A stretch of DNA of 39,928 nt from Triparma columacea (lineage: Eukaryota > Sar > Bolidophyceae > Parmales > Triparmaceae). The stretch lies in the NCBI GenBank assembly GCA_030267965.1, contig BRYA01000591.1, positions 1-39,928 on the forward strand. The letters run 5' to 3'. The translations under genes were made by a program, and so were the position numbers. Of this stretch, positions 31,877 through 39,928 are shown one piece after another. Position 1 is the stretch's first letter; each line of letters opens with the position of its first letter. A model generated the notes under the pieces. That model saw only the letters and a program-made list of their open reading frames with translations. It was not told the origin of the DNA and did no database searches.

Positions 31877-32017
31877 TGTGGGAAGGATGAAAGTAATAGT
31901 ACTGACAGCACTTGAGCTAGAGTATGCTGGGATATGGCGTGAATGATGGAGAGGAGGAGATTGCAAGTGTATTTGCTCAATCCTACACAACTAAAAATAA
32001 AAAATCACAAATAAATC

Positions 32018-32695
32018 ATGTCTAAACACATTACAACTCTACGACGTTCCACCAGCTACCTTCGTACATCACTTAACCTAACATCCCCATTCTCAACTCT
32101 TCCAACCTCACCCCTTGCCAAAAATATCCCTTCCTCCCAATCACTGACACCCTCCTCGTCACACCTCCGTGCCTTCTCCACCGATCCTCCCGCCAACATG
32201 TCCGAAACCTTCCACCCCCCAAACACCTCCCCTACATACCGGATCCTCGGTGTCCAGCAGATAGCCGTGGGTTCCCCTTCACTTTCTGGCCTCCGCTCCC
32301 TCTGGATCGACACCCTCGGCGCCAGGGAGGTTAAAACCTTCAAGTCAGAGTCTGAGAACGTCGACGAGATCGTGACCACCCTAGGCAGGGGCGTAGCCTC
32401 CGTCGAGGTCGACCTGATGACCCCCCTCGATCCCTCCAAGTCCCCCAAGGTTGACAAGCCTCCTCTCAACCACATCGGTCTCTGGGTTACCGACATTCGT
32501 GCCTGTTACGACCATCTCTCGGGGCAGGGTTACAAGTTCACTCCCGGGGGGATAAGGCCGGGGGCAAGCGGTTATGACGTCTGCTTCATACACCCGAAAC
32601 CAAAGGAGGGGAGAGGGGGGGAGGGGGTACTTATCGAACTCGTTCAGGCACCGGAGAAGGTCATAGATGCGTACGATACCATACAGGATATATAG
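32018..32695 (+). CDS. VOC-fold protein related to methylmalonyl-CoA epimerase, mitochondrial-type leader
   Basis: Single exon, 225 residues. Residues 1-60 are Ser/Thr/Arg-rich without acids, typical of a mitochondrial presequence. The remainder has two VOC half-modules: ILGVQQIAVGSPSLSGLR...LWIDTLGA and LNHIGLWVTDI, GASGYDVCFIHPK and GVLIELVQAPEKVI. This C-terminal part matches methylmalonyl-CoA epimerase closely (NHIG His, IEL Glu). The first metal His of the family (DHVA-type) is Gln here, in VQQIA. If metal binding is kept, the role is racemising methylmalonyl-CoA in propionate metabolism; the substitution makes that uncertain, and another VOC activity or a non-catalytic relative is possible. 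Confidence 0.8.
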   Translation: MSKHITTLRRSTSYLRTSLNLTSPFSTLPTSPLAKNIPSSQSLTPSSSHLRAFSTDPPANMSETFHPPNTSPTYRILGVQQIAVGSPSLSGLRSLWIDTLGAREVKTFKSESENVDEIVTTLGRGVASVEVDLMTPLDPSKSPKVDKPPLNHIGLWVTDIRACYDHLSGQGYKFTPGGIRPGASGYDVCFIHPKPKEGRGGEGVLIELVQAPEKVIDAYDTIQDI

Positions 32696-32795
32696 AAGGG
32701 GAGGGACAAACAACCCTAACATGGAAGGGGAGAAATAATGACTGAAATTTGAGAAGGGGGAAGAGAATTCCGCGCTTTTATTACCATGCATTAAA

Positions 32796-32928
32796 GACGA
32801 GGAAGCGCCTTTTCTTGAGAGTTGCCCCCTGGAATTTCGTTTATGAATTAAAAATGACGCACGACGAGAAGCGCGTTTTCTCTCAAATTGCCTCGAGATT
32901 CACCGAGAGAAAAGCCTTTTTCCTCGTC
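32796..32928. repeat. Imperfect direct and inverted repeats upstream of the 5'-nucleotidase gene
   Basis: A motif like GACGAGGAAGCGCCTTTTC at 32796 recurs in direct orientation at 32863 and in inverted orientation at 32905-32928. The RNA of this region, probably 5' untranslated, could fold into a stem. It might also be a decayed small inverted-repeat element. Confidence 0.55.
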
Positions 32929-32956
32929 AGAGAACAGAATTAAATTTCCCCTCAAG

Positions 32957-35308
32957 ATGTGAGCAGCCGATCCTTCCTTTTCGCTCCCCCCCCCCCCTTG
33001 CCCCCCCCCCCCCCTTCCCCCCCCTTGCCTTCTCCACGCCTCCCGTCCTCCCCCCTCCTTCCCTAACCCCCCCCCCTCCCCACCTCTCCCCTCCCCACCC
33101 TCAATCCCTTCCCCCCACCCCTCATAGGGACGCCGCCCACTCAGACATAGGAAAATCTGCCTTCGGTCCGACCGCCGAGTCCTACATGCGTTCCGTCGGT
33201 TCCCCCCTCCTCGCCTTGATAACCAAAAAGCTCCTCACGGACCAGCCTTTGGACCCTGAGGGTTTCCTGATAGACCTGCTTACGGCGGAGAGGAGGAGGA
33301 AGGCTCGGGAGGTTGGGGAAGTCGCTGGGGAGATCCAAGTTCTACACTTCAACGACGTTTACAACATAGAGGGACAAGCGAGGTCCCCAAAGGGAGGAGG
33401 TGAGGATGGGGGGGGATAAGTGCGGTTTATGAAAAGGGGGGCCCGTCGCTTCTGTAACCCCATTAACCCCCCCCCCCCCCCCCAGCTGCTCGTTTTGTGT
33501 CTGCCGTGGATTCCTGGAAAGAGTCCGTCGGATCTGATAGCCTCGTGCTCTTCAGTGGAGACGCCTTCAACCCCTCCCTCATGTCAACCGTAACGAAGGG
33601 GAGGCAAATGGTGCCGATACTTAACAGGGCCAAGGTGGACGTGGCGTGCATGGTGAGGGCATAACCCTAACCCGACGACAGATACCAGATACTTGAGATC
33701 CCGAGCACTAACCCTAACACAAACCCCTCCGCTGCTCGCTTCGCTCGCCGTCGCTTCGCTCGCCGCAGGGGAACCACGACTTTGACTTTGGGATTGAGAA
33801 CCTCGAAAAGCTTGCTAGACAGTGCAACTTCCCCTGGATGATATCGAACGTCAAGTTCAAGCCCACAGGTCGCAACCTCGCCGAGGGGGAGACCTTTGTC
33901 ATCAAAGAGTGCAAGGGGAGGAGGATCGGCTTCATCGGGATCGTGGAGTACGAGTGGATGGCAACCCTCGCGACAGTTGAGGAGAAGGTGAGAATGGACA
34001 GGAAGAAGGTAGAACGTGGCCAGTTCCAAAGGCTAACGCGACCCTCCCCCCGCCCAGGACATTGAGTACGAGGACTTTGTCTCCTGCACCCGCCGGTTGA
34101 GTTCCCTCCTCAGGGACACCCACCACGTCGATGCCGTAATCGCCCTCACCCACATGAGGGTCCCCAACGACGAGAAGCTCGCGAGGGAGTGCGGGGACTG
34201 CGTGGACCTGATATGCGGAGGCCACGACCACCACTACGACTGCAAACCAATAGAACCGCACGGCTGCTACGTGCTGAAGAGCGGAACAGACTTCAGGGAC
34301 GCTACGACCTTGACGATGAAGTGGGGGCAGGACGGGAAGGTGAAGGTGGAGAATCTGGGGAGGATCGTCGTCGATGCGCAGGAAGAAAACGAGGAGGTTC
34401 AGGGCATTGTGCGGCAATTCACCAAGGTGCTGGGGGCGGAGATGGAGAAGGACGTGGGTTACACGAATGTAGCGCTGGATGGGAGGTTCCAAATGGTGCG
34501 CACGTCCGAGACTAATCTGGGCAATTTCGTGACCGACGTCATGAGGAGAGGAACTAGCGCTGACATCGCTGTATTGAATTCCGGCACCCTTCGAAGCGAC
34601 TCAATCATGCCTGCCGGCGACCTCAAGATGAAGGATCTCGTTTCCATCCTCCCGATGGTCGACGAGCTCTGTGTGATCGAAATGACCGGCTCGCAAGTGC
34701 TGCAAGCCCTGGAGAACGGCGTGTCACAATACCCCCGCCTGGAGGGTCGCTTCCCCCAAATTTCAGGCCTTTCCTTCACCTTTGACGCAGCTTCACCATC
34801 CGGGTCACGCGTGGTTCCCGACAGCGTGAGCTTCATCACGGCGGCACACGAGAGCGTGCCGTTTGACTTGGAGAGGAGTTACAGGGTAGCGACAAAAGCT
34901 TACCTCGCCAAGGGGAAGGACGGCTACGATGTATTCAAAGACTGCAAGGTCCTCGTGGACGGCGAGGAGGCCCCGGTCCTCCCGGCCCTCGTGAGGAACA
35001 CGTTCACCGAGCTGAGCGTGCTGAACGGCTTCAAGAACTCCGGCGTACACAAAAGTGTGATGAAATCGGCCAATACTTGGAGGAGGAAAACCTTTCACGC
35101 AACTCCGAAAAAAACAGAGACTGAAGGGGAGGGGGAAGAACAGATCAATAAGAAGGAAGAGGGAGAAAAAGTCGAGGCGGTCACGCCAAGTAAGGAACCG
35201 ACGACACCAGTGGCGTTCTCAACCCCAAAGGTGGAATTGATGAGCTACGGGATCAACCCTGTTATCGAAGGAAGGATAAAGTGCCTCAACCCCGCCGAGA
35301 TCAATTAA
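32957..35308 (+). CDS. 5'-nucleotidase-family metallophosphoesterase with N-terminal RIIa/DPY30-like segment
   Basis: Five coding exons: 32957-32958, 33128-33399, 33486-33652, 33769-33987 and 34058-35308; 636 residues. Exon 1 contributes AT and exon 2 the G of the initiator, so the first intron (GTGAGC to TAG) splits the start codon; if not, the ATG at 33186 would start a protein 20 residues shorter. Residues about 12-45 (FGPTAESYM, SPLLALITKKLLTDQPLDPEGFLIDLL) resemble RIIa/DPY30 dimerisation-docking motifs. Residues 70-280 are the metallophosphoesterase core: HFNDVYNIE (about 74), FSGDAFNPS, GNHDFDFG (148-155), ALTHMRVPND, GGHDHHY (about 274). Residues about 360-560 are the 5_nucleotid_C domain. 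There is no signal peptide, so unlike secreted UshA/CD73 enzymes it should be cytosolic or, given the docking motif, ciliary. It converges with MYB 73 bp away. Confidence 0.87.
32959..33127 (+). other. Pyrimidine-rich first intron of the 5'-nucleotidase gene
   Basis: Starts GTGAGC, ends CATAG, and between 32980 and 33120 is almost pure C and T on the sense strand, with C runs of up to fourteen and a CCCTAACCC branch-like site at 33061-33069. Its removal joins AT to G to make the initiator codon. Confidence 0.7.
33736..33768. repeat. Intronic CGCTTCGCTCGCCG element, two copies
   Basis: Two copies of CGCTTCGCTCGCCG sit at the 3' end of the third intron of the 5'-nucleotidase gene and run into the acceptor. 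The same core (mirror-symmetric as GAGCGAAGCGAG) appears in introns of the MgtC-like, golgin and EF-hand genes. Confidence 0.75.
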
Positions 35309-35381
35309 AAAGCCGGTAAGGTAACGTGTACATTTGGTTTGAAAAAAATGCTGAAGTCCAGCAATTCTTCTTTACGCACCA

Positions 35382-36453
35382 TCACCTATTGCTCGCATCT
35401 CCCAGGACCCTTACTTGTGTTTCCTTCCCCTGCAGCAACTTCGTGTATTCCTCGACGTCCGCTTTCTTCAGCGAGAACAGTGCTTCCAGTACGTCCTTGT
35501 GGCTATTGTCCGCCCCCCCCCCCTCCCTCCTTTCATAGCTTCCGCCCAGCCCGATCCTGCTCAGAGGCATAGCCGGGACCATTAAAGGCGTCGACATGCA
35601 CGATGCCGGCTGCGACTGCGGCGGGCTAGGTGTATCGAACGGTGTCCACGTTCCCTGGGCAGCAGCAGCAGCAGCAGCCGGCGCAGCAGCCGCTGCGGCG
35701 CTTGAGCCCCCCCAGTGGTGCAGGGGGGGCAGGGCCGAAGGCGCGAGCTGCGCCGTGGCCAGGTGGGGGGTGGGGTTCTGGAGCGCGGGGTGGGGGGGAG
35801 GTGCCGGAGCGCCGGGGGTTGGGGGGCTCAAACCTATCGAGCTTACCCTGCGCCTCTTCCCCTTCCTCGCCTTGTCCTTGTCTTCCTCCCCTATCATTGC
35901 GAGCCTCCTGCCCTCCACCTGATCCCTAAGTTCGAACACGTCCTCGTCCCCGCTCCCGTTAGGTGTGACTAGCTTAGCTCTGATAAGGCGCCGGCGGGCG
36001 GAGTTGAAGTGATTCTTGACTGCATTGTCAGTCCTCCCCTCTAGCAGCTTGCTGATCTCGGCCCACTTGTTGCCGAACTTCCTGTGAGCGTCCATAAGGA
36101 CCCGCTCCTCATCGCGGGTCCAAGGGCACTTCTTGATCGTGGGGTCGAGCTGGTTGTGCCAGCGCTCGCGGCACTGTTTTCCGGTCCTGGTTGGGAGGGC
36201 AGAGGCAATCAGACCCCAGTTTTTAATCCCGTGAATTGATACCACTGAGAGGGAAGGGAGGGGGGGAAGGGAGTAAGCAAAGGCCTTTAATTGAAGGCAA
36301 GGGTCGGCCCTTGCAGTTTTTCATTGTTGACCCTCCCGAACTTAAAACAGTTCAGTTTGTTGCAGGGAATATCTCCGCTTTCGTCCACTCACTCTCTCTC
36401 ATAATGTCATCCTCCTCCCTATCCCACTTAATAATCTGCGAAATTGAAGTCAT
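35382..36453 (-). CDS. R2R3-type MYB transcription factor
   Basis: Two exons, 36453-36393 and 36244-35382, phase 1, donor GTGAGT; 307 residues. R2 runs KWDREEDDIMRE to CRERWHNQLDP and R3 from CPWTRDEERVLMDAHRKFGNKWAEI to KNHFNSARRR, each with the spaced aromatic residues of MYB DNA-binding repeats and the RTGKQCRERW and RTDNAVKNH recognition helices. The intron falls inside R2. A basic KGKRRR cluster follows, then Pro- and Ala-rich low complexity including two poly-Ala runs, and a charged helical C-terminus. The start ATG lies nine codons before the first Trp; an extra upstream exon with an R1 repeat cannot be excluded. Role: sequence-specific DNA binding in the nucleus, targets unknown. Confidence 0.9.
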
Positions 36454-36953
36454 AAGGTTCGTGTTAGCGCAATAGTACGTGAATTAGTGTTAGTAGTTAA
36501 ACTCCAACGAGGGGGTGGTGAGGGGTTGGGGTGCAGTTTCAGATTCCCTCCCCCCCCCGTCTTTCGAAAACGCGGAAATCGGTACGGCGTCGGTACGGGG
36601 ATCCCCAGGAAACGAACCTTGTTACTCATTTCGAAAGGACTGGGGTGTAGACCAGATTAAATTTGTAATTCGGCTGCAACCGTAGTTTTTTGGAAGTTTA
36701 AATAAGGGCCCAAATTTCTACTCAGCGGACGAGTTATTTTAAACAACGAGGAGCGTTCGGTGTTTGAGACTACTGGTAGGAAGGTTGTGGAGGAGATACT
36801 CGAGTTTAAGTGCGTGTGTGATTTTTGTGAGGTTATTGCGGGTCACCTCAGCTACAAGGGTCCCTGGAAACCCCCTTTATATTGATTCGTTGCCCCTCCT
36901 CGCGGGCCAGTACCAGATATTTTTGTCGGGTCGTGCAATTCCCCCCACTTTAA
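36454..36953. promoter_or_regulatory. Divergent intergenic region between MYB and EF-hand genes
   Basis: A 500-bp region with both promoters. A GGTACGGCGTCGGTACGGGG near-repeat lies at about 36581-36600. No convincing TATA box and no gene were found; the frame at 36764-36973 is not supported by any motif. Confidence 0.5.
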
Positions 36954-37477
36954 ATGTGCTGCAAGGTGATTGAGCTCCTAGCAGGTCGAGCAAAGTACTA
37001 TGCCCACAAGCCTGCCTTTATATTCGTGCCCAACGACACCGTCCCCGGCCAGGACGACTCCGCAATGCTCGACTTTAAGAAGCTCGATGTCAGCCCGGAC
37101 GACATAAACCGGCTGTTCTCGTGCTTCCTCGAGATAGACACTGACGGAAGCGGAGAGATTAACCTAGATGAGTTTTACGCGCACTTCAAACTGAAGAGGA
37201 GCATATTCTCAGACATGGCGTTCTCGCTCATGGACGAGGACAAGAGCGGGGAGATAGATTTCCGGGAGTTCGTCCTGACGCTGTGGAATTTCTGTAGTTA
37301 TGACTTTAAGGAGCTTTGTAGGTGAGTGGGTGGGGGGGCAGCGAGCGAAGCGAGGGGTGGGGGGGCGGCGAGCGAAGCGAGCCGTGGGGGGGGTGAGGGG
37401 GGGGGGGTGAGGGGTGGGGGTGAGGGGTGGTGTGACAGGGGGGGGGGGTGACAGGGGGGTGGGTTCCGCCAGTGNNN

Positions 37478-37526
<49 letters not shown>

Positions 37527-38271
37527 ACACTCCCCCAGGTTCGCGTTCTTCCTGTTCGACACAGACGAGAGCGGTAAGCTCGAGAAGGAGGAGGTCGACG
37601 ACATGGTAAAGTCAGTGTACGGTGAGAAGTTCGCCGACGACGAGCGCGTGAAGCGCGTCCTCGACTGCCTGGACGCTAACGGGGACGGTGAGATAAGCAT
37701 ATCGGAGTGGATACTCTTCAACAAGAAGTACCCCCTCCTACTCTTCCCCGCTTACCAGATGCAGGCCGTGCTGAGGGAGAAGGTTATAGGGAAGTGGTGG
37801 TGGGACATAATGCAGGATAAGCGGGCCACGAATTTCAAGCACGCCAACATCTACGACATCCTAGAGAAGATCGAGGAGGAGAACATAAAGTTCGGGGACG
37901 TTCCCGTGAAGGAGGAGGTGAACGACATCCACTCTAGCCCACTAAAGGGCCTCCCCACCACACAGAGAGCGTCAGACTACGACCCGGCAGACCCGGACAA
38001 GAGGGAGAGGGAAGCAGAGGAACGAGGAGCGCAGGAAAAGGCCCAGAAGATGGAGGATGAGAGGGCCGCCAGGTTGAAGAACAACGCATTCCTAGCGACT
38101 CTAAAGGCCGCCCGTAGGGGCCCGCCTGAGAGCCACAGCACGTTTCAGGACTGGAGACCTGGGACGGGACCGGGGAGGGAGGGGTACGACACGGGGGCGA
38201 AGAAGGAGTGGGCGAAAGCACCGAAGGTGCAGTACGTAGAGGGGAGAGGGAGGGTCGTAGCTTGGGGATGA
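36954..38271 (+). CDS. Four-EF-hand calcium-binding protein with conserved C-terminal extension
   Basis: Two exons, 36954-37321 and 37539-38271, phase 2, donor GTGAGT; 366 residues. Four complete EF loops are seen: DTDGSGEINLDE (62-73), DEDKSGEIDFRE (94-105), DTDESGKLEKEE (130-141) and DANGDGEISISE (168-179), all with acidic residues at positions 1, 3 and 12, so all should bind calcium. The intron falls between EF2 and EF3. A C-terminal part follows with KKYPLLLFPAYQMQAVLREKVIG and a KWWWDIM motif, then a charged helical, Arg/Lys-rich tail. The start MCCK could be acylated. No kinase domain is present, so this is a sensor or adaptor rather than a CDPK; partner unknown. Confidence 0.9.
37322..37538 (+). 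other. EF-hand gene intron with G-rich repeats, small gap and 49-bp poly-C
   Basis: Begins GTGAGT and ends CCCCCAG. It contains two copies of GGCRGCGAGCGAAGCGAG (37338-37382), G-rich TGAGGGGTGGGGG repeats, three N at 37475-37477 and then an uninterrupted C run 37478-37526. The change from G-rich to C-rich sequence at the N suggests a fold-back structure or a misjoined assembly. Confidence 0.85.
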
Positions 38272-38396
38272 ACGTGGGGTGGGGGGGGGGGGATAATGTT
38301 GTACAGTTACTGTTGTTTTTGCAATATGTCGATTGATTACTAGATGAAGGAATATAGATTCCGCCGCTAATTCTCAACATTTCAAAGTCCCCCCCT

Positions 38397-39567
38397 TTAC
38401 TTCCTTGGTATCTGTCTGATCTGGTCCAGCGCCAGTCCCCCCACAGCCAGTGTTTTAACCCCCCAAAGTATCCCCTTATCCTCCTGTCCTTCCCTGTTTG
38501 GTACTTCCCCCGCAACAACATACAACGCAAGTGCAGCGTTGACACCGTAAGTCGCCATCATTGCACCTCCAACCGCTTGCCTAACCGTAGGTGGTAGTGA
38601 CGTCAATGGAAACCCCGGGTAGTCAACCGTTGAGATAAGTAGTAGGACGAGTGATAGAATACCGTGGCCGACCTGGAGGGCGGCGAAGGGTACGCCGTAG
38701 AAGGACCTGCCACCCTCGCCTAGGGCTAGGGATATTACGGAGTAGTCCTCGGAGTTTAGGGAGGAGGATTTCTTGCCGGGGGAACGGGCGGGGGAGGGGT
38801 CGAAACCTGTGGGGTCGGACTCGAGGAGGAGAGCGAGGCCTTTGGGGTCGGAACGGGACACGGAGGAGAAGCGGGATGGGGTGGAGTCCTGGGGAGGAGT
38901 TAAAGGTATGGAGGGGGGGTTAGGGTTGCGAGCGGGTTGTTCTTTGTAAGATTTTTCTCTTAAATGGCTTCTCCTGTTTGCTTCCCTCCTGTTTGCTTCC
39001 CCTCCTGTTTGCTTCCCCCCTTCTCACCTCCTCCTCCTTCTCCTTTCCATCATCTGTCTCCCTGGCCGGACGCTTTTCCTTCCTCCTCTTCATGGCACCC
39101 TTCTTAATGTCAGGGAGGGGGACGGCCCCTGAACCGATGGTAGGGTTCACTGCTATTCCTGAGGTGTTTGGGTTGGAGAAGGATGTGCTGGTGGTGCTGG
39201 TGGTTTGAGAGTTGGATGGAGAGTTGTTTGTTGGAGAGTTGTTTGGTGGAGAGTTTGTAGGTGATATTTGTGATGGTTTGTTGTTTGTTGTTTTTCTTTT
39301 TCTTCTCCTTTTTCTGCCATTTGTATCAGCGCTTGTAGCACCACTACTATCAGTTGTATCGTTATTAGTCATAAAAGTCCTAGTTGGGGACCTCGATGAC
39401 CTAGAGGGGGACCTCGATATGGACCTAGTTTTAGCAATTGACGTTATTTGTGTCATTTGAAGCCCATATAATCCACCATTGAACCCGTTTATGCATAAAA
39501 TAACGTCAAATATTGCGTAAATAGCAAAAAAGCACCAAAGCTGTCGGCAGATTGGCACAAGTCTCAT
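38397..39567 (-). CDS. Two-helix membrane protein with signal/plastid-type leader
   Basis: Two exons, 39567-39028 and 38888-38397, phase 0, donor GTGAGA with CCTAACC and CTTTAACTC before the acceptor; 343 residues. The upstream frame is also open on a non-ATG codon, so ATG 39567 (MRLVPICRQLWCFFAIY) is taken as start. Residues 1-28 are a hydrophobic signal sequence; next is a Ser/Thr/Asn/Arg-rich segment with SPSRSSRSPTR and long Asn/Ser/Pro runs, then a basic Lys/Arg/Glu stretch. The exon 2 domain has two hydrophobic helices, FYGVPFAALQVGHGILSLVLLLIS and a GGAMMATYGVNAALALYVV segment. The layout suggests import into the ER or, if the signal is bipartite, a plastid membrane. No family was recognised. 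It converges with the EF-hand gene 125 bp away. Confidence 0.72.
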
Positions 39568-39928
39568 CGTCTTATTGCCACAATACAGCCACAAATGTGA
39601 TTACAACTGAAGTCAACAACAACTTGGGATATGATGGTCAGCTCAAACGCGTTCAATCGTGTTGAATGGATATATTGAGCAAATTGGAATGGACCACCAA
39701 AAAGACAAAAATGGACCTCAAATTCGACTAGGAGAGGTGGAAATGGGAATTTTCAAACTGGACGAAATTGATTAAAAATACGAGATCCGGACGATTTACG
39801 GGTGGGAGTGTGCAGAAGTGTAGTTCGTTTTGTGTATAATAACCGTCTGAAAAATTTTGGTCTTGGACTCCAAGGTTGACAAACGATTCACAGTACAATA
39901 ACTCTTCAATTTATTTAAGTTACGAGCA
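39568..39928. other. Gene-free right edge of the window
   Basis: 361 AT-rich bases upstream of the minus-strand membrane-protein gene. No coding sequence, RNA gene or repeat was recognised. The promoter of the minus-strand gene must lie here. Confidence 0.5.

Noticed and set aside
31877..31990. N-terminal extension of LRR copy 3
   Set aside because: It begins on a TTG codon, and the same upstream DNA precedes the other two copies as non-coding sequence.
32749..32943. Plus-strand 64-codon frame before the 5'-nucleotidase gene
   Set aside because: Its start is TTG and it consists of the direct and inverted repeats; more likely 5' leader sequence.
33661..33720. AACCCTAACCC and CTAACCCTAACA words resembling interstitial TTAGGG telomere sequence
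   Set aside because: They occur singly inside introns and fit CTAAC branch-point sites; no tandem array is present.

Overview
This is eukaryotic nuclear DNA from one chromosome or contig end. It is gene-dense: 20 protein-coding genes in about 40 kb, mostly alternating in strand, with short convergent or divergent gaps. I inferred 22 spliceosomal introns in nine genes. Twenty start GTGAG and two start GTAAG, most end in pyrimidine-AG, and several carry CTAAC-like branch points. The gene set fits a small heterokont (stramenopile) alga: BspA-type leucine-rich repeats, a DIX-like protein, a class C GPCR, START-like/XK-like membrane proteins, and leaders resembling secretory or plastid targeting. 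A bolidophyte/Parmales-type alga is my best guess, but that is inference from gene content and intron style only.

Layout. 1-796: a candidate telomere (seven perfect 9-bp repeats, C-rich strand at the 5' end) followed by almost G-free subtelomeric DNA. 797-6274 (-): a very large single-exon multidomain membrane protein. 7064-9066 (-): ERO1, the ER thiol oxidase, in five exons. 9291-10900 (+): an MgtC-like membrane protein. 11024-12583 (-): a GT13 N-acetylglucosaminyltransferase I-like enzyme, divergent by 51 bp from 12635-16919 (+), a GRIP-domain golgin. 16983-18198 (-): rRNA-processing factor EBP2. 18591-22584 (+): a class C GPCR with a propeller-like and filamin-like ectodomain. 22824-23375 (-): ARF1. 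24196-25056 (+): a DIX-like protein. 25170-26108 (-): the KEOPS kinase Bud32. 26701-27102 (+): a small secreted cysteine-rich protein. 27282-31876 (-): three tandem BspA-type LRR genes. 32018-32695 (+): a VOC/methylmalonyl-CoA epimerase-like protein. 32957-35308 (+): a 5'-nucleotidase-family protein with an N-terminal RIIa/DPY30-like segment and an initiator codon apparently split by an intron. 35382-36453 (-): R2R3 MYB. 36954-38271 (+): a four-EF-hand protein. 38397-39567 (-): a membrane protein with a secretory or plastid-like leader.

ERO1, GnT-I, the GRIP golgin and ARF1 all serve the secretory pathway and lie within 16 kb. The other genes are functionally mixed. Two N runs lie beside poly-G or poly-C tracts and mark assembly uncertainty. 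No rRNA, tRNA, transposon or CRISPR array was recognised.
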